Program-made: the position numbers and the translations under genes
Shown here: positions 9,912-19,021 of the stretch, in pieces
How the letters are laid out: each line of letters starts with the position of its first letter
Numbering within the stretch: the stretch's first letter is position 1
Notes under the pieces: model-generated
Databases searched by the model: none
What the model saw: the letters and a program-made list of their open reading frames with translations, nothing else
What the model was told of the DNA's origin: nothing
Assembly: GCA_947504195.1 (NCBI GenBank)
Contig: CANNGN010000002.1
Coordinates: 558,001-622,000 of the forward strand
Direction of reading: 5' to 3'
DNA: 64,000 nt
DNA from: an uncultured Vibrio sp.
GTDB lineage: Bacteria; Pseudomonadota; Gammaproteobacteria; Enterobacterales; Vibrionaceae

Positions 9912-11774
9912 TTACTCTTCTATATAGTATTGCTCTTTATAATGGAAGAATGGGCTCTTATACACAGAGAAGAATTTCTCTGGCACATTTTTCATTCGGT
10001 TATGAACAACCGCGGGTGACCCGGTGTAACGTAAAATACCAATGGCATAAAGGTTCTCAGAGTGAATCTCCATAACTTCGTTAACCATTTCGGCAAATTT
10101 CGCTTTATCTGTCTCCTGAGTCAGTTTCTCGTACAAATCAACAAGAACCTGCATTTCCGGTGTAGGCGCTTTACCGTTAGCACCATTCGACTGATAGTAT
10201 GCTGCTTGAAGCGGTGCAAAGTTGGTATTAGACATCACTGGGAAGTAGTTATTTGCACCAAATAGTGGGTTCAAACCAGATGTATTATTGTGTAAGACCA
10301 TCTGATATTCGCTACCACGACGTATTTGGTTAAAGTAACTCTTTTCATCCGAACGCATGATAAAGCGAAGTTTTAAGTTATCCATGTCTGCTTTAAACAG
10401 AATGGCACCTTCTTCACTAATTTTACGCCCCGCTTGGAAGTGAACCAAGAAGCTGAGTGGTTTCCCATCTGAACCTAAACGGTATCCTTCTTTGTCTAAC
10501 TTGTCTAAGCCTAAACTATCAAGCATCATATTCGCTTTTTTAACATCGAGCTTGGTGTATTTAGTTGACGTTGCTTCACTGCCACCCGGTGATTCCGGAA
10601 GAATTACTGATTGAGCAGGAGCAGATAGCCCAACCCCTAAGATCTGGTTTTGTGTATCACGATCAATACCTAGCGAGATTGCCTGACGGAAGGATTTATC
10701 TTGCATCAAACGTTTCACTTCCATGTCGTCGCCGGTGTAATCCTGGTTTGGAATTAGCACCAACATGTTAGCGTGGTCGCTCAGATCCATAAGGCGAGTT
10801 TTATAATTTCCTGCTTTCTCGCCTTTTTTCAGTGCAGTAAAGTCACTGGTTAGTTTAGAGATACGGTCGATATCCACTTCACCAGCAAGAGCTTTCAATA
10901 TACGCACTTGAGGTTCTGCTGCTTGCGGCCAGGTCATCGAATCAATGTACGGTAATTGATTACCTTCAGTATCCACTTTCCAGTAATAAGGGTTACGTAC
11001 AGCACTCTGTTTTAGCTCTTGAGGGTCAGTGTTATAGACCCATGTGTAAAGAACCGGAAGATCAGGGTTGGTATTCGAGCGTGTATTCCAACGATTCTGG
11101 AACAGCTGACGCCAGTCTGTCATACCTGCATCTGAGATCTTCTTTTGTAGATCCGCTTCAGAAGTATACTTAGGTAAGTATTCTTTGAGGTAATGTTTAG
11201 GTGACTGCGGTAAACGAAACTCCATTGTTGAGCGAAGGTGCTTTTCAATGAAGTTAGGATTCGGCTCTTTATAATGAAGCTCAAACGTTTGCTCATCAAT
11301 GATTTTTAGCGTTGCAGGTTCACCACCTGATAAAAACAATGACTTAACACTCGGCTCAAGGTCAGAGTTCATTTCCAGATCGTTGTACCAAAAATCAACG
11401 TCTTCTGTTGTAAATGGCGAACCATCTGACCATTTCATGCCTTTGCGGAGTGTAAAAGTATAAACGCGAGAATCGTCAGAAATGGAATATGACTCTGCAA
11501 GGTTTGGTACGCGTTGTTGGTTGTCGTCAAGATCAACCAGCGGCTCTGCACTCCACTCATGGAACTGATAATTGGGTTCAACACGACGCCATTCGCCACC
11601 GTATTTCCCAACATTATTTATTGGTTTAACAACTAAAGGGTTTTCAGGCATGCGTTCTTCGACTGCAGGGATCGCACCTGAGTTAACCATATCGGTCAAC
11701 ATAGGCGCTTCCTGATATGCCCAGGCATTTAATGCTCCTAGCATCAAGGAAAGTGCTGCGAGTTTATGTTTCAC
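9912..11774 (-). CDS. Periplasmic solute-binding protein, family 5 (SBP_bac_5/OppA class)
   Basis: The 620-residue protein starts with a signal peptide (KHKLAALSLMLGALNAWA, cleaved near residue 19). It carries the family-5 core YTFTLRKGMKWSDGSPFTTEDVDFW, with the later FRQAISLGIDRD segment. It delivers ligand to the membrane permeases encoded upstream. The family binds oligopeptides, but several marine bacterial members bind oligosaccharides. The same operon encodes an oligosaccharide lyase, so a sugar ligand is the better inference. It is longer than typical OppA (about 540 residues), closer to the long YejA-like group. A strong hairpin follows the stop codon. Confidence 0.88.
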   Translation of the reverse strand: MKHKLAALSLMLGALNAWAYQEAPMLTDMVNSGAIPAVEERMPENPLVVKPINNVGKYGGEWRRVEPNYQFHEWSAEPLVDLDDNQQRVPNLAESYSISDDSRVYTFTLRKGMKWSDGSPFTTEDVDFWYNDLEMNSDLEPSVKSLFLSGGEPATLKIIDEQTFELHYKEPNPNFIEKHLRSTMEFRLPQSPKHYLKEYLPKYTSEADLQKKISDAGMTDWRQLFQNRWNTRSNTNPDLPVLYTWVYNTDPQELKQSAVRNPYYWKVDTEGNQLPYIDSMTWPQAAEPQVRILKALAGEVDIDRISKLTSDFTALKKGEKAGNYKTRLMDLSDHANMLVLIPNQDYTGDDMEVKRLMQDKSFRQAISLGIDRDTQNQILGVGLSAPAQSVILPESPGGSEATSTKYTKLDVKKANMMLDSLGLDKLDKEGYRLGSDGKPLSFLVHFQAGRKISEEGAILFKADMDNLKLRFIMRSDEKSYFNQIRRGSEYQMVLHNNTSGLNPLFGANNYFPVMSNTNFAPLQAAYYQSNGANGKAPTPEMQVLVDLYEKLTQETDKAKFAEMVNEVMEIHSENLYAIGILRYTGSPAVVHNRMKNVPEKFFSVYKSPFFHYKEQYYIEE

Positions 11775-11786
11775 GTTTATCTCCTG

Positions 11787-12815
11787 TTATTGTTTTAGGT
11801 ATATCTCTTCGACTAAGTGACAAGCACTTTGACGGAAGATTTCTTTGCCGTTATGGGTGTCAGCAAATTGTCGTAATTCTGGCGACGTTGTTTTACATAT
11901 TTCAGTCGCATATTTGCATCGGTTATGGAAAGCACATCCCGATGGAGGATTCGCTGCATCGGGAATTTCTCCTCCTAAAATATCGCTGCGAATCTGTCGC
12001 TCTTCGATATCGGGAATAGCATGCATTAATGCTTCGGTGTATGGGTGCAAAGGCTTTTTGAATAACACGTCTGTTGAAGCCACTTCGACTATTTTGCCTA
12101 AGTACATGACACCAACGCGATCGCACAAATATTTAACAACGCTTAAATCATGAGAAATGAACAAGTATGAAAGATTAAATTTGTTCTTAAGCTCTCCTAA
12201 AATCTCTAGGATTTGAGCTTGAACCGAAACATCTAAAGCACTTACCGCCTCATCAGCAACGATAAAGCGAGGGCGAGTGATCAGTGCTCTGGCTATGCCA
12301 ATTCGCTGGCGCTGTCCACCTGAGAAAGCATGTGGGTAACGCATGAGATGAGAGGCTCGCAACCCAACCTGCTGAATCATATCTTTCGCTTGTTCATAGA
12401 GGTAGTCTTTGTCTTTTACACCTGCAAGACGTAAAGGCTCTTCCAATATCTCTTGCACCGTCATACGAGGAGACAACGAAGAGTATGGGTCTTGGAAAAT
12501 CATCTGAACTTCTTGACGAATAGGGCGAAGTTCTTTTTGAGTCATTGGTACAAGGTCAACCTGCTCTCCGGTTTTACTATGATAAATAACTTTACCGCCA
12601 GTGGGCTCCATAGCTTTTAAGATTGCTCGTCCAACGGTTGTTTTTCCACAACCAGACTCTCCCACTAATCCAAATGTTTCATTCGGATAAATTTCGAAAT
12701 TAATATCATCAACCGCTTTAATTACACCTTTGCGTCGACTAAATGCACCACCTTTCATACTGAAATGCATTTTTAATCCGTCCACTTTAACTAATGGAGT
12801 TGCTTCAGAATTCAT
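11787..12815 (-). CDS. ABC transporter ATP-binding protein, OppF type
   Basis: The 342-residue cytoplasmic ATPase has Walker A ([15 protein letters not shown]), signature ([15 protein letters not shown]), Walker B ([12 protein letters not shown]) and the H-loop (FISHDLSVV). The Opp/Dpp C-terminal extension has the cysteine-rich segment [21 protein letters not shown]. It would pair with the OppD-type ATPase, whose stop lies 3 bp upstream, to power the importer. The gene lies 12 bp before the binding-protein gene, consistent with one operon. Confidence 0.92.
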   Translation of the reverse strand: MNSEATPLVKVDGLKMHFSMKGGAFSRRKGVIKAVDDINFEIYPNETFGLVGESGCGKTTVGRAILKAMEPTGGKVIYHSKTGEQVDLVPMTQKELRPIRQEVQMIFQDPYSSLSPRMTVQEILEEPLRLAGVKDKDYLYEQAKDMIQQVGLRASHLMRYPHAFSGGQRQRIGIARALITRPRFIVADEAVSALDVSVQAQILEILGELKNKFNLSYLFISHDLSVVKYLCDRVGVMYLGKIVEVASTDVLFKKPLHPYTEALMHAIPDIEERQIRSDILGGEIPDAANPPSGCAFHNRCKYATEICKTTSPELRQFADTHNGKEIFRQSACHLVEEIYLKQ

Positions 12816-12818
12816 GAT

Positions 12819-13799
12819 TTACGCCTCGAAACATCTGACCTTATGGCCATTTTCTTGTGAAACAAAAGGAGGAACTTCTTTACGGCATTGCTCGGTCGCT
12901 TTATCACAGCGCATCCAGAATGGGCAGCCCGTAATTTTACTGTATGGATCGGGCACACTGCCTCGTATTGGCTTCAATGCATCTTCGGTATGAAGTGTCG
13001 GAATTGATTCAATGAGAGCCTTGGTATAAGGATGCTTAGGCGCTTTTAGGATCTGGTCTGTGGTCCCATACTCAACAATGTAACCAAGATAAAACACGGC
13101 AATTTCTTCCACCATGTTTGCGACGACCGCAAGATCATGAGTGATCAAGACAAGCGCCATATTCTGTTCACGCTGTACATCTTTTATCAGGCTTAAAATT
13201 TGCGCTTGAACGGTAACGTCTAGCGCAGTTGTCGGTTCATCAGCAAACAGTAATCGAGGATGGCAACTGATCGCCATCGCGATCATGACACGCTGACGCA
13301 TACCGCCAGAGAGTTGGAAAGTATAGTCGTCGTAGACTTCATTTGCTCTGGGCACTCGCGCCCTTTCAAGCATATGAATGGCATGTGCTTTTGCCTGATC
13401 TTTCGTCATATCAGTATGTTGCATGATTAACTCACGCATTTGACTACCAATGGTATGTATTGGGCTTAAGCTACTCATCGGCTCTTGGAAAATCATTGAG
13501 ATTTCCTTGCCTCGAATGCTGTTGATCTCTTTGCCATTTTTCTTAGTCTTAAGCACATTAACAGGCGTGCCATTTCGGTGATAAGTTACCTCTCCTTTGG
13601 TCACTCTAAATGACGGTTCAGGTAATAAACGAATTGCCATACGAGAGGTCACGCTTTTACCACAGCCTGACTCACCCACAATGCCTAGACTCATGCCTTC
13701 GTAAATGGTTAGGTCAATATCGTTCAGAGTATTAGTAACGCCCTCAATAGTATGAAATTGAGCTGCTACGTTCTTATATTCGAGTAATTTGTTTCGCAT
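12819..13799 (-). CDS. ABC transporter ATP-binding protein, OppD type
   Basis: The 326-residue ATPase has Walker A ([15 protein letters not shown]), Q-loop (MIFQEPMSSLSPIHT), signature (LSGGMRQRVMIAMA), Walker B (LLFADEPTTALD) and H-loop (LITHDLAVV). The Opp-type C-terminal region carries a Cys motif (GCPFWMRCDKATEQC). Such C-terminal cysteines bind a [4Fe-4S] cluster or support structure in some members. It is the first of two ATPase genes in the importer operon, 3 bp from each neighbour. Confidence 0.92.
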   Translation of the reverse strand: MRNKLLEYKNVAAQFHTIEGVTNTLNDIDLTIYEGMSLGIVGESGCGKSVTSRMAIRLLPEPSFRVTKGEVTYHRNGTPVNVLKTKKNGKEINSIRGKEISMIFQEPMSSLSPIHTIGSQMRELIMQHTDMTKDQAKAHAIHMLERARVPRANEVYDDYTFQLSGGMRQRVMIAMAISCHPRLLFADEPTTALDVTVQAQILSLIKDVQREQNMALVLITHDLAVVANMVEEIAVFYLGYIVEYGTTDQILKAPKHPYTKALIESIPTLHTEDALKPIRGSVPDPYSKITGCPFWMRCDKATEQCRKEVPPFVSQENGHKVRCFEA

Positions 13800-13802
13800 A
13801 AT

Positions 13803-14969
13803 TTAGGCTCTATTCATATATGGGTCAGCAGCATCACGCAGGCCATCACCCAGGAAGTTAAAAAACAGTACAGTGACGATGACGAAGATCGATGGGTAAA
13901 GTATCCAAGGGTAGTTAGCGATAACTTCAATACTTTGCGCTTCTTGCAGTAAAACGCCCCAACTAACAACTGGTGGACGTAGGCCTATCCCTAAAAAGCT
14001 AAGTGATGTTTCCGCAATTATCATCGCTGGAATACTTAACGTAGCTTGAGCGATAACAAAGCTTGTCGCGCCCGGTAACAAGTGCTTGCGGATGATGTAG
14101 AAATTTCCAGCGCCGGATAATAACGCGGCTTCGGTATATTTCTCTTCCTTTAAGCGCATCACGATTCCACGGACTACCCGTGCAATACCTGTCCAACCAA
14201 TTACCGATAAAATTAAGGTAATCATGAAATACACGAATATGGGCGACCATTGTGGGGGGAGCGACGCAGCCAATGCCATCCAAAGAGGAATTGAGGGAAA
14301 CGACATCAATACTTCAATCAAACGCTGAATGAAGGTGTCGATTTTTCCGCCATAAAATCCCGATATACCACCAAGAACAACGCCAAAAACAAGACTCAGC
14401 AGTACGCCAATCAAACCAATTGAGAGTGAAATTCGCGCTCCGTGCACAATCTTACTGAATATATCTCGGCCAAGCTTATCCGAGCCCATCAGAAATAGTG
14501 CCGCACCATCATCAACCCCGAGTAAATGAATGTCGGTTTTAAATAGCCCAAACACTGAATATTCATAACCTCGGTGAAATATACGAATGGGGTATTCCTC
14601 ACTACCTTGAGTATATTCAAACTCTAACGTTTCCATATTTAATTCACGTTCTAAGTTGTGAATAAATGGTCGAGTAAAGCTACCTTCACTATTTATAAAA
14701 TGAATTTCACTGGGTGGTGCATATTTATATTTTGCTGCGTATTTATTGATATCCGCGACGGCAATAACATCTGCAAATATGGCAACGCTATAAAACACGA
14801 TAATCATAATTGCACTAAATAACGCCATCTTGTGTTGCTTAAAACGCAACCACATTAGCTTGGTTTTAGAGGCATAAGCTATGTCACTTGCGTGGTCATC
14901 GACTTGTGCGGCTAAGCTATTATCTAGTTCGATATCTGAGCTAGGATCTAAATGAGATTGGGACGTCAT
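13803..14969 (-). CDS. ABC transporter permease, OppC type
   Basis: The 388-residue inner-membrane protein has a cytoplasmic N-terminal tail of about 50 residues and a first membrane helix (MALFSAIMIIVFYSVAIFA). A large periplasmic segment of about 110 residues follows, containing GSDKLGRDIFSKIVHGARISL. The BPD_transp_1 domain carries the EAA-loop motif EAALLSGAGNFYIIRKHLLPG. The typical OppC ending FFNFLGDGLRDAADPYMNR is present. It forms the translocation pore with the OppB-type permease. The first periplasmic loop is longer than in E. coli OppC. Confidence 0.9.
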   Translation of the reverse strand: MTSQSHLDPSSDIELDNSLAAQVDDHASDIAYASKTKLMWLRFKQHKMALFSAIMIIVFYSVAIFADVIAVADINKYAAKYKYAPPSEIHFINSEGSFTRPFIHNLERELNMETLEFEYTQGSEEYPIRIFHRGYEYSVFGLFKTDIHLLGVDDGAALFLMGSDKLGRDIFSKIVHGARISLSIGLIGVLLSLVFGVVLGGISGFYGGKIDTFIQRLIEVLMSFPSIPLWMALAASLPPQWSPIFVYFMITLILSVIGWTGIARVVRGIVMRLKEEKYTEAALLSGAGNFYIIRKHLLPGATSFVIAQATLSIPAMIIAETSLSFLGIGLRPPVVSWGVLLQEAQSIEVIANYPWILYPSIFVIVTVLFFNFLGDGLRDAADPYMNRA

Positions 14970-14977
14970 GGTAACTC

Positions 14978-15967
14978 CTAAGCGAGACGAATACGTGGAT
15001 CTAATAATGCAATGAGAATGTCAGAGATCAGCGTACCGATAATCGTGAGTACCGCTAACATCATTAAGAATGTCCCCGCTAGATACATATCTTGGCTGCG
15101 TAACGCTTCTAGTAGATATGGACCTGTTGTCGGTAAACTAAGAACAATTGCAACGATGGCACTGCCTGAGACTAGTTCTGGTAGCATCCACCCAATGGTT
15201 GACGCAAGTGGGTTAACCGCATGACGGACAGGATATTTTAGAACGACTTTGTAGGCTGGAAGTCCTTTTGAACGAGCGGTATCAACGTATGGCTTATGTA
15301 GCTCATCCATCATTGTGGCGCGCATGATTCGAATTTTACTTGCGGTTCCGGCCGTTCCGACCACTATTACTGGAATCCAGATATGTTTCATCGCATCAAA
15401 AAACTTATCCATACTCCATGGTGCGTTGAGATATTCAGGAGAAAATAGCCCGGAGAAAGGTGAACCAAACCAACTAAGAGACAAATACATAAGCAATAAT
15501 GCGAGTAAGAAATTAGGAATTGCCAAACCTAAAAAGCCAAAGAAACTCACCACATAATCAAACATTGTGTAAGGTTTTAATGAGGTCAAGATACCCGTTA
15601 CAAATGCCGTGAGTAGTGTGAAGATCAGCGTGATAAATGTGATTAAAAATGTTAACCCCAACTTACCCCAAATAAGATCTTGTACAGGCTTCTGATGTTG
15701 AAATGAATAGCCAAAATCACCATGTGGAAACCCACTTATCCACTTAAAATAATTAACAAACATGCTATCACTAATCCCGAGTTCTGCCTGAATACTCGCC
15801 CTTAGCGCATCAACATCGTTAATGGACCCATCGATAACCAATCGCTCAGATATGTAAGCATCAACAAAATCTCCTGGTGGGATTTGAATAATAACAAACG
15901 ATACTATCGATATAATTATGAGAGTAGGAATGGATATTAAAAATCGTCTAAGAATATAGGAAAACAT
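14978..15967 (-). CDS. ABC transporter permease, OppB type (first gene of the importer operon)
   Basis: The 329-residue protein has the OppB N-terminus (YILRRFLISIPTLIIISIVSF), the periplasmic motif VNYFKWISGFPHGDFGYSF and six predicted helices. The EAA loop is YVDTARSKGLPAYKVVLKYPVRHA, and the family ending LISDILIALLDPRIRL is present. It begins the minus-strand operon of permeases, ATPases, binding protein, acetyltransferase and lyase. The start ATG is preceded by AAAGAGGA on the minus strand. The promoter should lie in the 600-bp gap to codB. Confidence 0.9.
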   Translation of the reverse strand: MFSYILRRFLISIPTLIIISIVSFVIIQIPPGDFVDAYISERLVIDGSINDVDALRASIQAELGISDSMFVNYFKWISGFPHGDFGYSFQHQKPVQDLIWGKLGLTFLITFITLIFTLLTAFVTGILTSLKPYTMFDYVVSFFGFLGLAIPNFLLALLLMYLSLSWFGSPFSGLFSPEYLNAPWSMDKFFDAMKHIWIPVIVVGTAGTASKIRIMRATMMDELHKPYVDTARSKGLPAYKVVLKYPVRHAVNPLASTIGWMLPELVSGSAIVAIVLSLPTTGPYLLEALRSQDMYLAGTFLMMLAVLTIIGTLISDILIALLDPRIRLA

Positions 15968-16287
15968 AAATCCTCTTTAATTAACTCAACGTTATTACTT
16001 CTTATTAATTTAAATTAACTTACTAAATAAAAATATATTTCAGTAAGAATGATATTTATTAAAGTTGATTAAACCCCTTCCCAATCAATAAGATTAGAAA
16101 TAAATAAAAATAGTTAGATTAATGAATTCAGAAATGAACATAGATATATTCAATTATGAGTTCTTTTAATGTCTACAATAGATATTGCACCAAGAGAATT
16201 TGTATGACATTAGTAATTTGTCAAAAAATTCACCCTCATTTGTGCTAGATTTTTGTACACTTCTACAAATCGATGTTCTTCATATCA

Positions 16288-16325
16288 CGAATAGTTAGTG
16301 ATTTGTTAACATGATCACTAATTCG
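16288..16325. promoter_or_regulatory. Imperfect inverted repeat, possible operator
   Basis: The arms ttagtgat (16295-16302) and atcactaa (16314-16321) flank an 11-nt spacer. The outer cgaa (16288-16291) and ttcg (16322-16325) extend the symmetry with a 3-nt bulge on one side. It lies between divergent operons and could bind the PucR-type regulator or another dimeric regulator. There is no direct evidence for the binder. Confidence 0.35.
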
Positions 16326-16516
16326 TCGCTCAGCCTTAATTTAAGGTGCAAGCTAAAAAGTGGTTGTCGCCATTACCCTTAAATTCTTGCATTATATTGG
16401 TTCGACTTGGGCTATTTAAGTGCATGATTGGCCTTCTAATTCCACTCGCCATAGCAAAAAGCACAACCATCCCAACCTGAAGTGTACCAATATCCCATTT
16501 TCATCCCATGGAAACA

Positions 16517-16532
16517 TGGCATAAAGATTGTT
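16517..16532 (+). promoter_or_regulatory. Weak sigma-54-like promoter upstream of codB
   Basis: TGGCATAAAGATTGTT matches the -24 element TGGCA, and TTG at -12 with correct spacing. It has T in place of the nearly invariant C of TTGC. It lies about 37 bp before the codB start. Nitrogen-controlled expression would suit cytosine catabolism, but the mismatch keeps confidence low. Confidence 0.25.
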
Positions 16533-16568
16533 AGTTCCTGACTACTACCACTACAAAGGAATGACATC

Positions 16569-17825
16569 ATGCAAGGAAACAATGATTACCCTCTCAGCGA
16601 GGTGCCAGATAGCAGTAGAAAAGGCATGTTCTCAATGATGGCTGTGCTACTCGGGTTTACTTTTTTCACCTCCACAATGTGGGCTGGTGGTCGCCTCGGC
16701 AGCGCATTTTCAATGAGTGAGCTCTTAACCATAATTATTATTGGTAACCTCATACTTGGCGCGTACGCTGCTGCACTCAGCTATATTGCTTACAAGACAG
16801 GACTCAATACTGTATTACTGAGTCGATATTGTTTTGGGGAGATCGGGAGCAAACTATCGGACTTTGTTCTCGGCTTCACCCAAATCGGTTGGTATGCATG
16901 GGGTGTCGCCACCATCGCCATTGTACTTACCACACTTCTAGGGCTGAGCGAAAGTTGGCAAATGCCATTGATGATTATCTTCGGTTTTGGCTTTTGCGTT
17001 TCCGCTTCGATTGGCTATCGCGCACTGGAATTGTTATCTAAAGTTTCTGTTCCAGTAATGCTTATATTTATCGCATTAAGCATTTACCAAGGTGTGATCG
17101 ATATTGGCGGAATGGTAGAGCTTTTTGGAATTACGCCAAGTGATAATATGGCGTTTAGCGCTGCGATTACCGTTGTTATAGGAACCTTTATTAGCGGTGG
17201 CACGCAAGCAACCAACTGGAGTCGGTTCTCCAAAACTGGCAAGATCGCGGTTATATCAACGCTCGGCGCATTCTTTATCGGCAATGGATTAATGGTGTTC
17301 ATTGGAGCATTTGGAGCAATGATATACCAACAATCAGATATTGTAGACGTGCTTGTCGCACAAGGCTTTTTGATTACTGCCGTCTTAATGCTCTTTGCCA
17401 ATATCTGGACCACGCAAGACAATACAATTTATAACTTCGCTGCTGCTGGATGCAACTTATTTAGGACAGAACGACGCGTTTTAATTACGATTGTGGGCGC
17501 CGCCATTGGCACAATATTGGCGATATTTGGTATGTATAATTATCTGATTCCGTTCTTAATTTTACTGGGCACTTTTATTCCCCCAATTGGCGCGATTATT
17601 ATGACCAATTTTTGGGTAGTTCATAAAGCAAGCCCACCAACACTGTCGCAAACTACATTACCTCGTTTTGATTATGCAGGTTTGCTTGCATACGCACTCG
17701 GTTCCGGCGCGGCATATTTTTCTGCGTGGATGCCTCCTATTATTGGAATGATTGTGGCAAGTATAAGCTATATTGTACTCACTCAAATTTTTGCACGTTC
17801 TACTCAACCCGTCAGCGCTAGCTAA
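16569..17825 (+). CDS. codB: Cytosine permease CodB
   Basis: The 418-residue, about 12-helix inner-membrane transporter belongs to the NCS1 family. The N-terminus matches CodB (DYPLSEVPDSSRKGMFSMMAVLLGF at 6-30). Later features include GFTQIGWYAWGV, ISGGTQATNWSRFSK and the TQDNTIYNFAAAG segment seen in cytosine permeases. It should import cytosine with a cation. AAGGA sits 8 nt before the ATG. The PucR regulator gene follows after 3 bp and codA after that, so the three form an operon. Confidence 0.92.
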   Translation: MQGNNDYPLSEVPDSSRKGMFSMMAVLLGFTFFTSTMWAGGRLGSAFSMSELLTIIIIGNLILGAYAAALSYIAYKTGLNTVLLSRYCFGEIGSKLSDFVLGFTQIGWYAWGVATIAIVLTTLLGLSESWQMPLMIIFGFGFCVSASIGYRALELLSKVSVPVMLIFIALSIYQGVIDIGGMVELFGITPSDNMAFSAAITVVIGTFISGGTQATNWSRFSKTGKIAVISTLGAFFIGNGLMVFIGAFGAMIYQQSDIVDVLVAQGFLITAVLMLFANIWTTQDNTIYNFAAAGCNLFRTERRVLITIVGAAIGTILAIFGMYNYLIPFLILLGTFIPPIGAIIMTNFWVVHKASPPTLSQTTLPRFDYAGLLAYALGSGAAYFSAWMPPIIGMIVASISYIVLTQIFARSTQPVSAS

Positions 17826-17828
17826 TTC

Positions 17829-19013
17829 ATGCTAACTGTACGAGATATCCCTCAAATTGAGGGATTAAATTCAATGGTCATTCAGACAAAATCCGAGAAT
17901 GTTAATAGGGCCATCCGCTGGCCCTATATCGCTGAAGACCATAATTTAAGCCCTTGGTTAAAGGGAGGTGAAGTCATTTTTGTCACTGGGATTAATCGAC
18001 AATGGACAGACCATCAATTTAGCCAATTAGTAGACACTGCGTTACGCTGCCACGCACCGGCCATTGTTGTACTTACTGGTTCAATTCACATACCAATACT
18101 CAATAAAACGTGGTGTTACATCTGCGAGCAAGCGGGAATTGCTCTAATTGAACAACCCTACTCTTTGCCCATGGTAACCGTAACGGAGCGACTGTCTAAC
18201 GCGATAATTCAAGATACATTCTCTCAGCGTTCTAAACAGTGGTTTATCCAACAACTGATACACAGCTCTACACACGTCCCTCCGATTGCATTAACTCAAG
18301 CACGCACGCTCGGCTTAGATTGTGATGTTGAGTTAACGGTGGCTGTTTTGCGCACGGAGTTACCAAATGACACTGTCAACGAAAGCAGTGTTTTCGTTAT
18401 GCAAGAATTTTTACTCCGTCACAAAAGCCCATTCCCTATCACAGAGATCCATAACGGTTGGGTTTTGATTGTGCCAACTCAATCCTTTGACCAGCCCAGT
18501 TATAGTGAAAAAGGCTTAGAAGTTTGGCATGCTCTAAAGCACGATTTATCGCAACATCAACTCATTGTCTCTATAGGATTAAATGATGGAGGTACACTCG
18601 TCGATATCAATCGAGTGACTTATCAGGCTCGACAGTGTGCAGATGTAGCAAACAATTCAAATCAAAATGGCGTCTACCACCATCGCTCTTTTGGTTTACA
18701 GCAACTTTTTGCCGCGGTGGATGATGTTCAACTCAAACATGACTTTTGCGCTCGTTATCTAGGTTCTCTTTATAGAAATCAAGATATCGACAGTGTTACT
18801 CTAAAAACAACATTGCGATGTTACTTCGAACAACTCGGAGCTCTACGTCAGACGGCTTCAGTACTCAATGTTCATAGAAACACGGTAACATCTCGTCTGC
18901 ATCGTTTTGAAGCTATAACAGGGCTTTCTATGACAGATGCAACTCATCGCCTCGGCATTCAAAATGCGCTGTTAATAGAACGGGCGATGTTTCCAACTCC
19001 AATAGATTCCTAA
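17829..19013 (+). CDS. PucR-family transcriptional regulator
   Basis: The 394-residue protein begins with the PucR N-terminal domain (MLTVRDIPQIEGLN, then IAEDHNLSPWLKGGEVIFVTG). It ends with the PucR-type helix-turn-helix (GALRQTASVLNVHRNTVTSRLHRFEAITG). PucR proteins respond to purines or related nitrogen compounds. Its place between codB and codA points to control of cytosine use. It starts 3 bp after codB and ends 8 bp before codA. Confidence 0.9.
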   Translation: MLTVRDIPQIEGLNSMVIQTKSENVNRAIRWPYIAEDHNLSPWLKGGEVIFVTGINRQWTDHQFSQLVDTALRCHAPAIVVLTGSIHIPILNKTWCYICEQAGIALIEQPYSLPMVTVTERLSNAIIQDTFSQRSKQWFIQQLIHSSTHVPPIALTQARTLGLDCDVELTVAVLRTELPNDTVNESSVFVMQEFLLRHKSPFPITEIHNGWVLIVPTQSFDQPSYSEKGLEVWHALKHDLSQHQLIVSIGLNDGGTLVDINRVTYQARQCADVANNSNQNGVYHHRSFGLQQLFAAVDDVQLKHDFCARYLGSLYRNQDIDSVTLKTTLRCYFEQLGALRQTASVLNVHRNTVTSRLHRFEAITGLSMTDATHRLGIQNALLIERAMFPTPIDS

Positions 19014-19021
19014 GGATAATA

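Larger units (their letters stand above)
15968..16568. promoter_or_regulatory. Divergent promoter region between the importer operon and codB (601 bp)
   Basis: No gene is apparent. The left third is very AT-rich and should hold the importer promoter. The right part contains an imperfect inverted repeat at 16288-16325 and a sigma-54-like element at 16517-16532, each listed separately. Confidence 0.5.
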
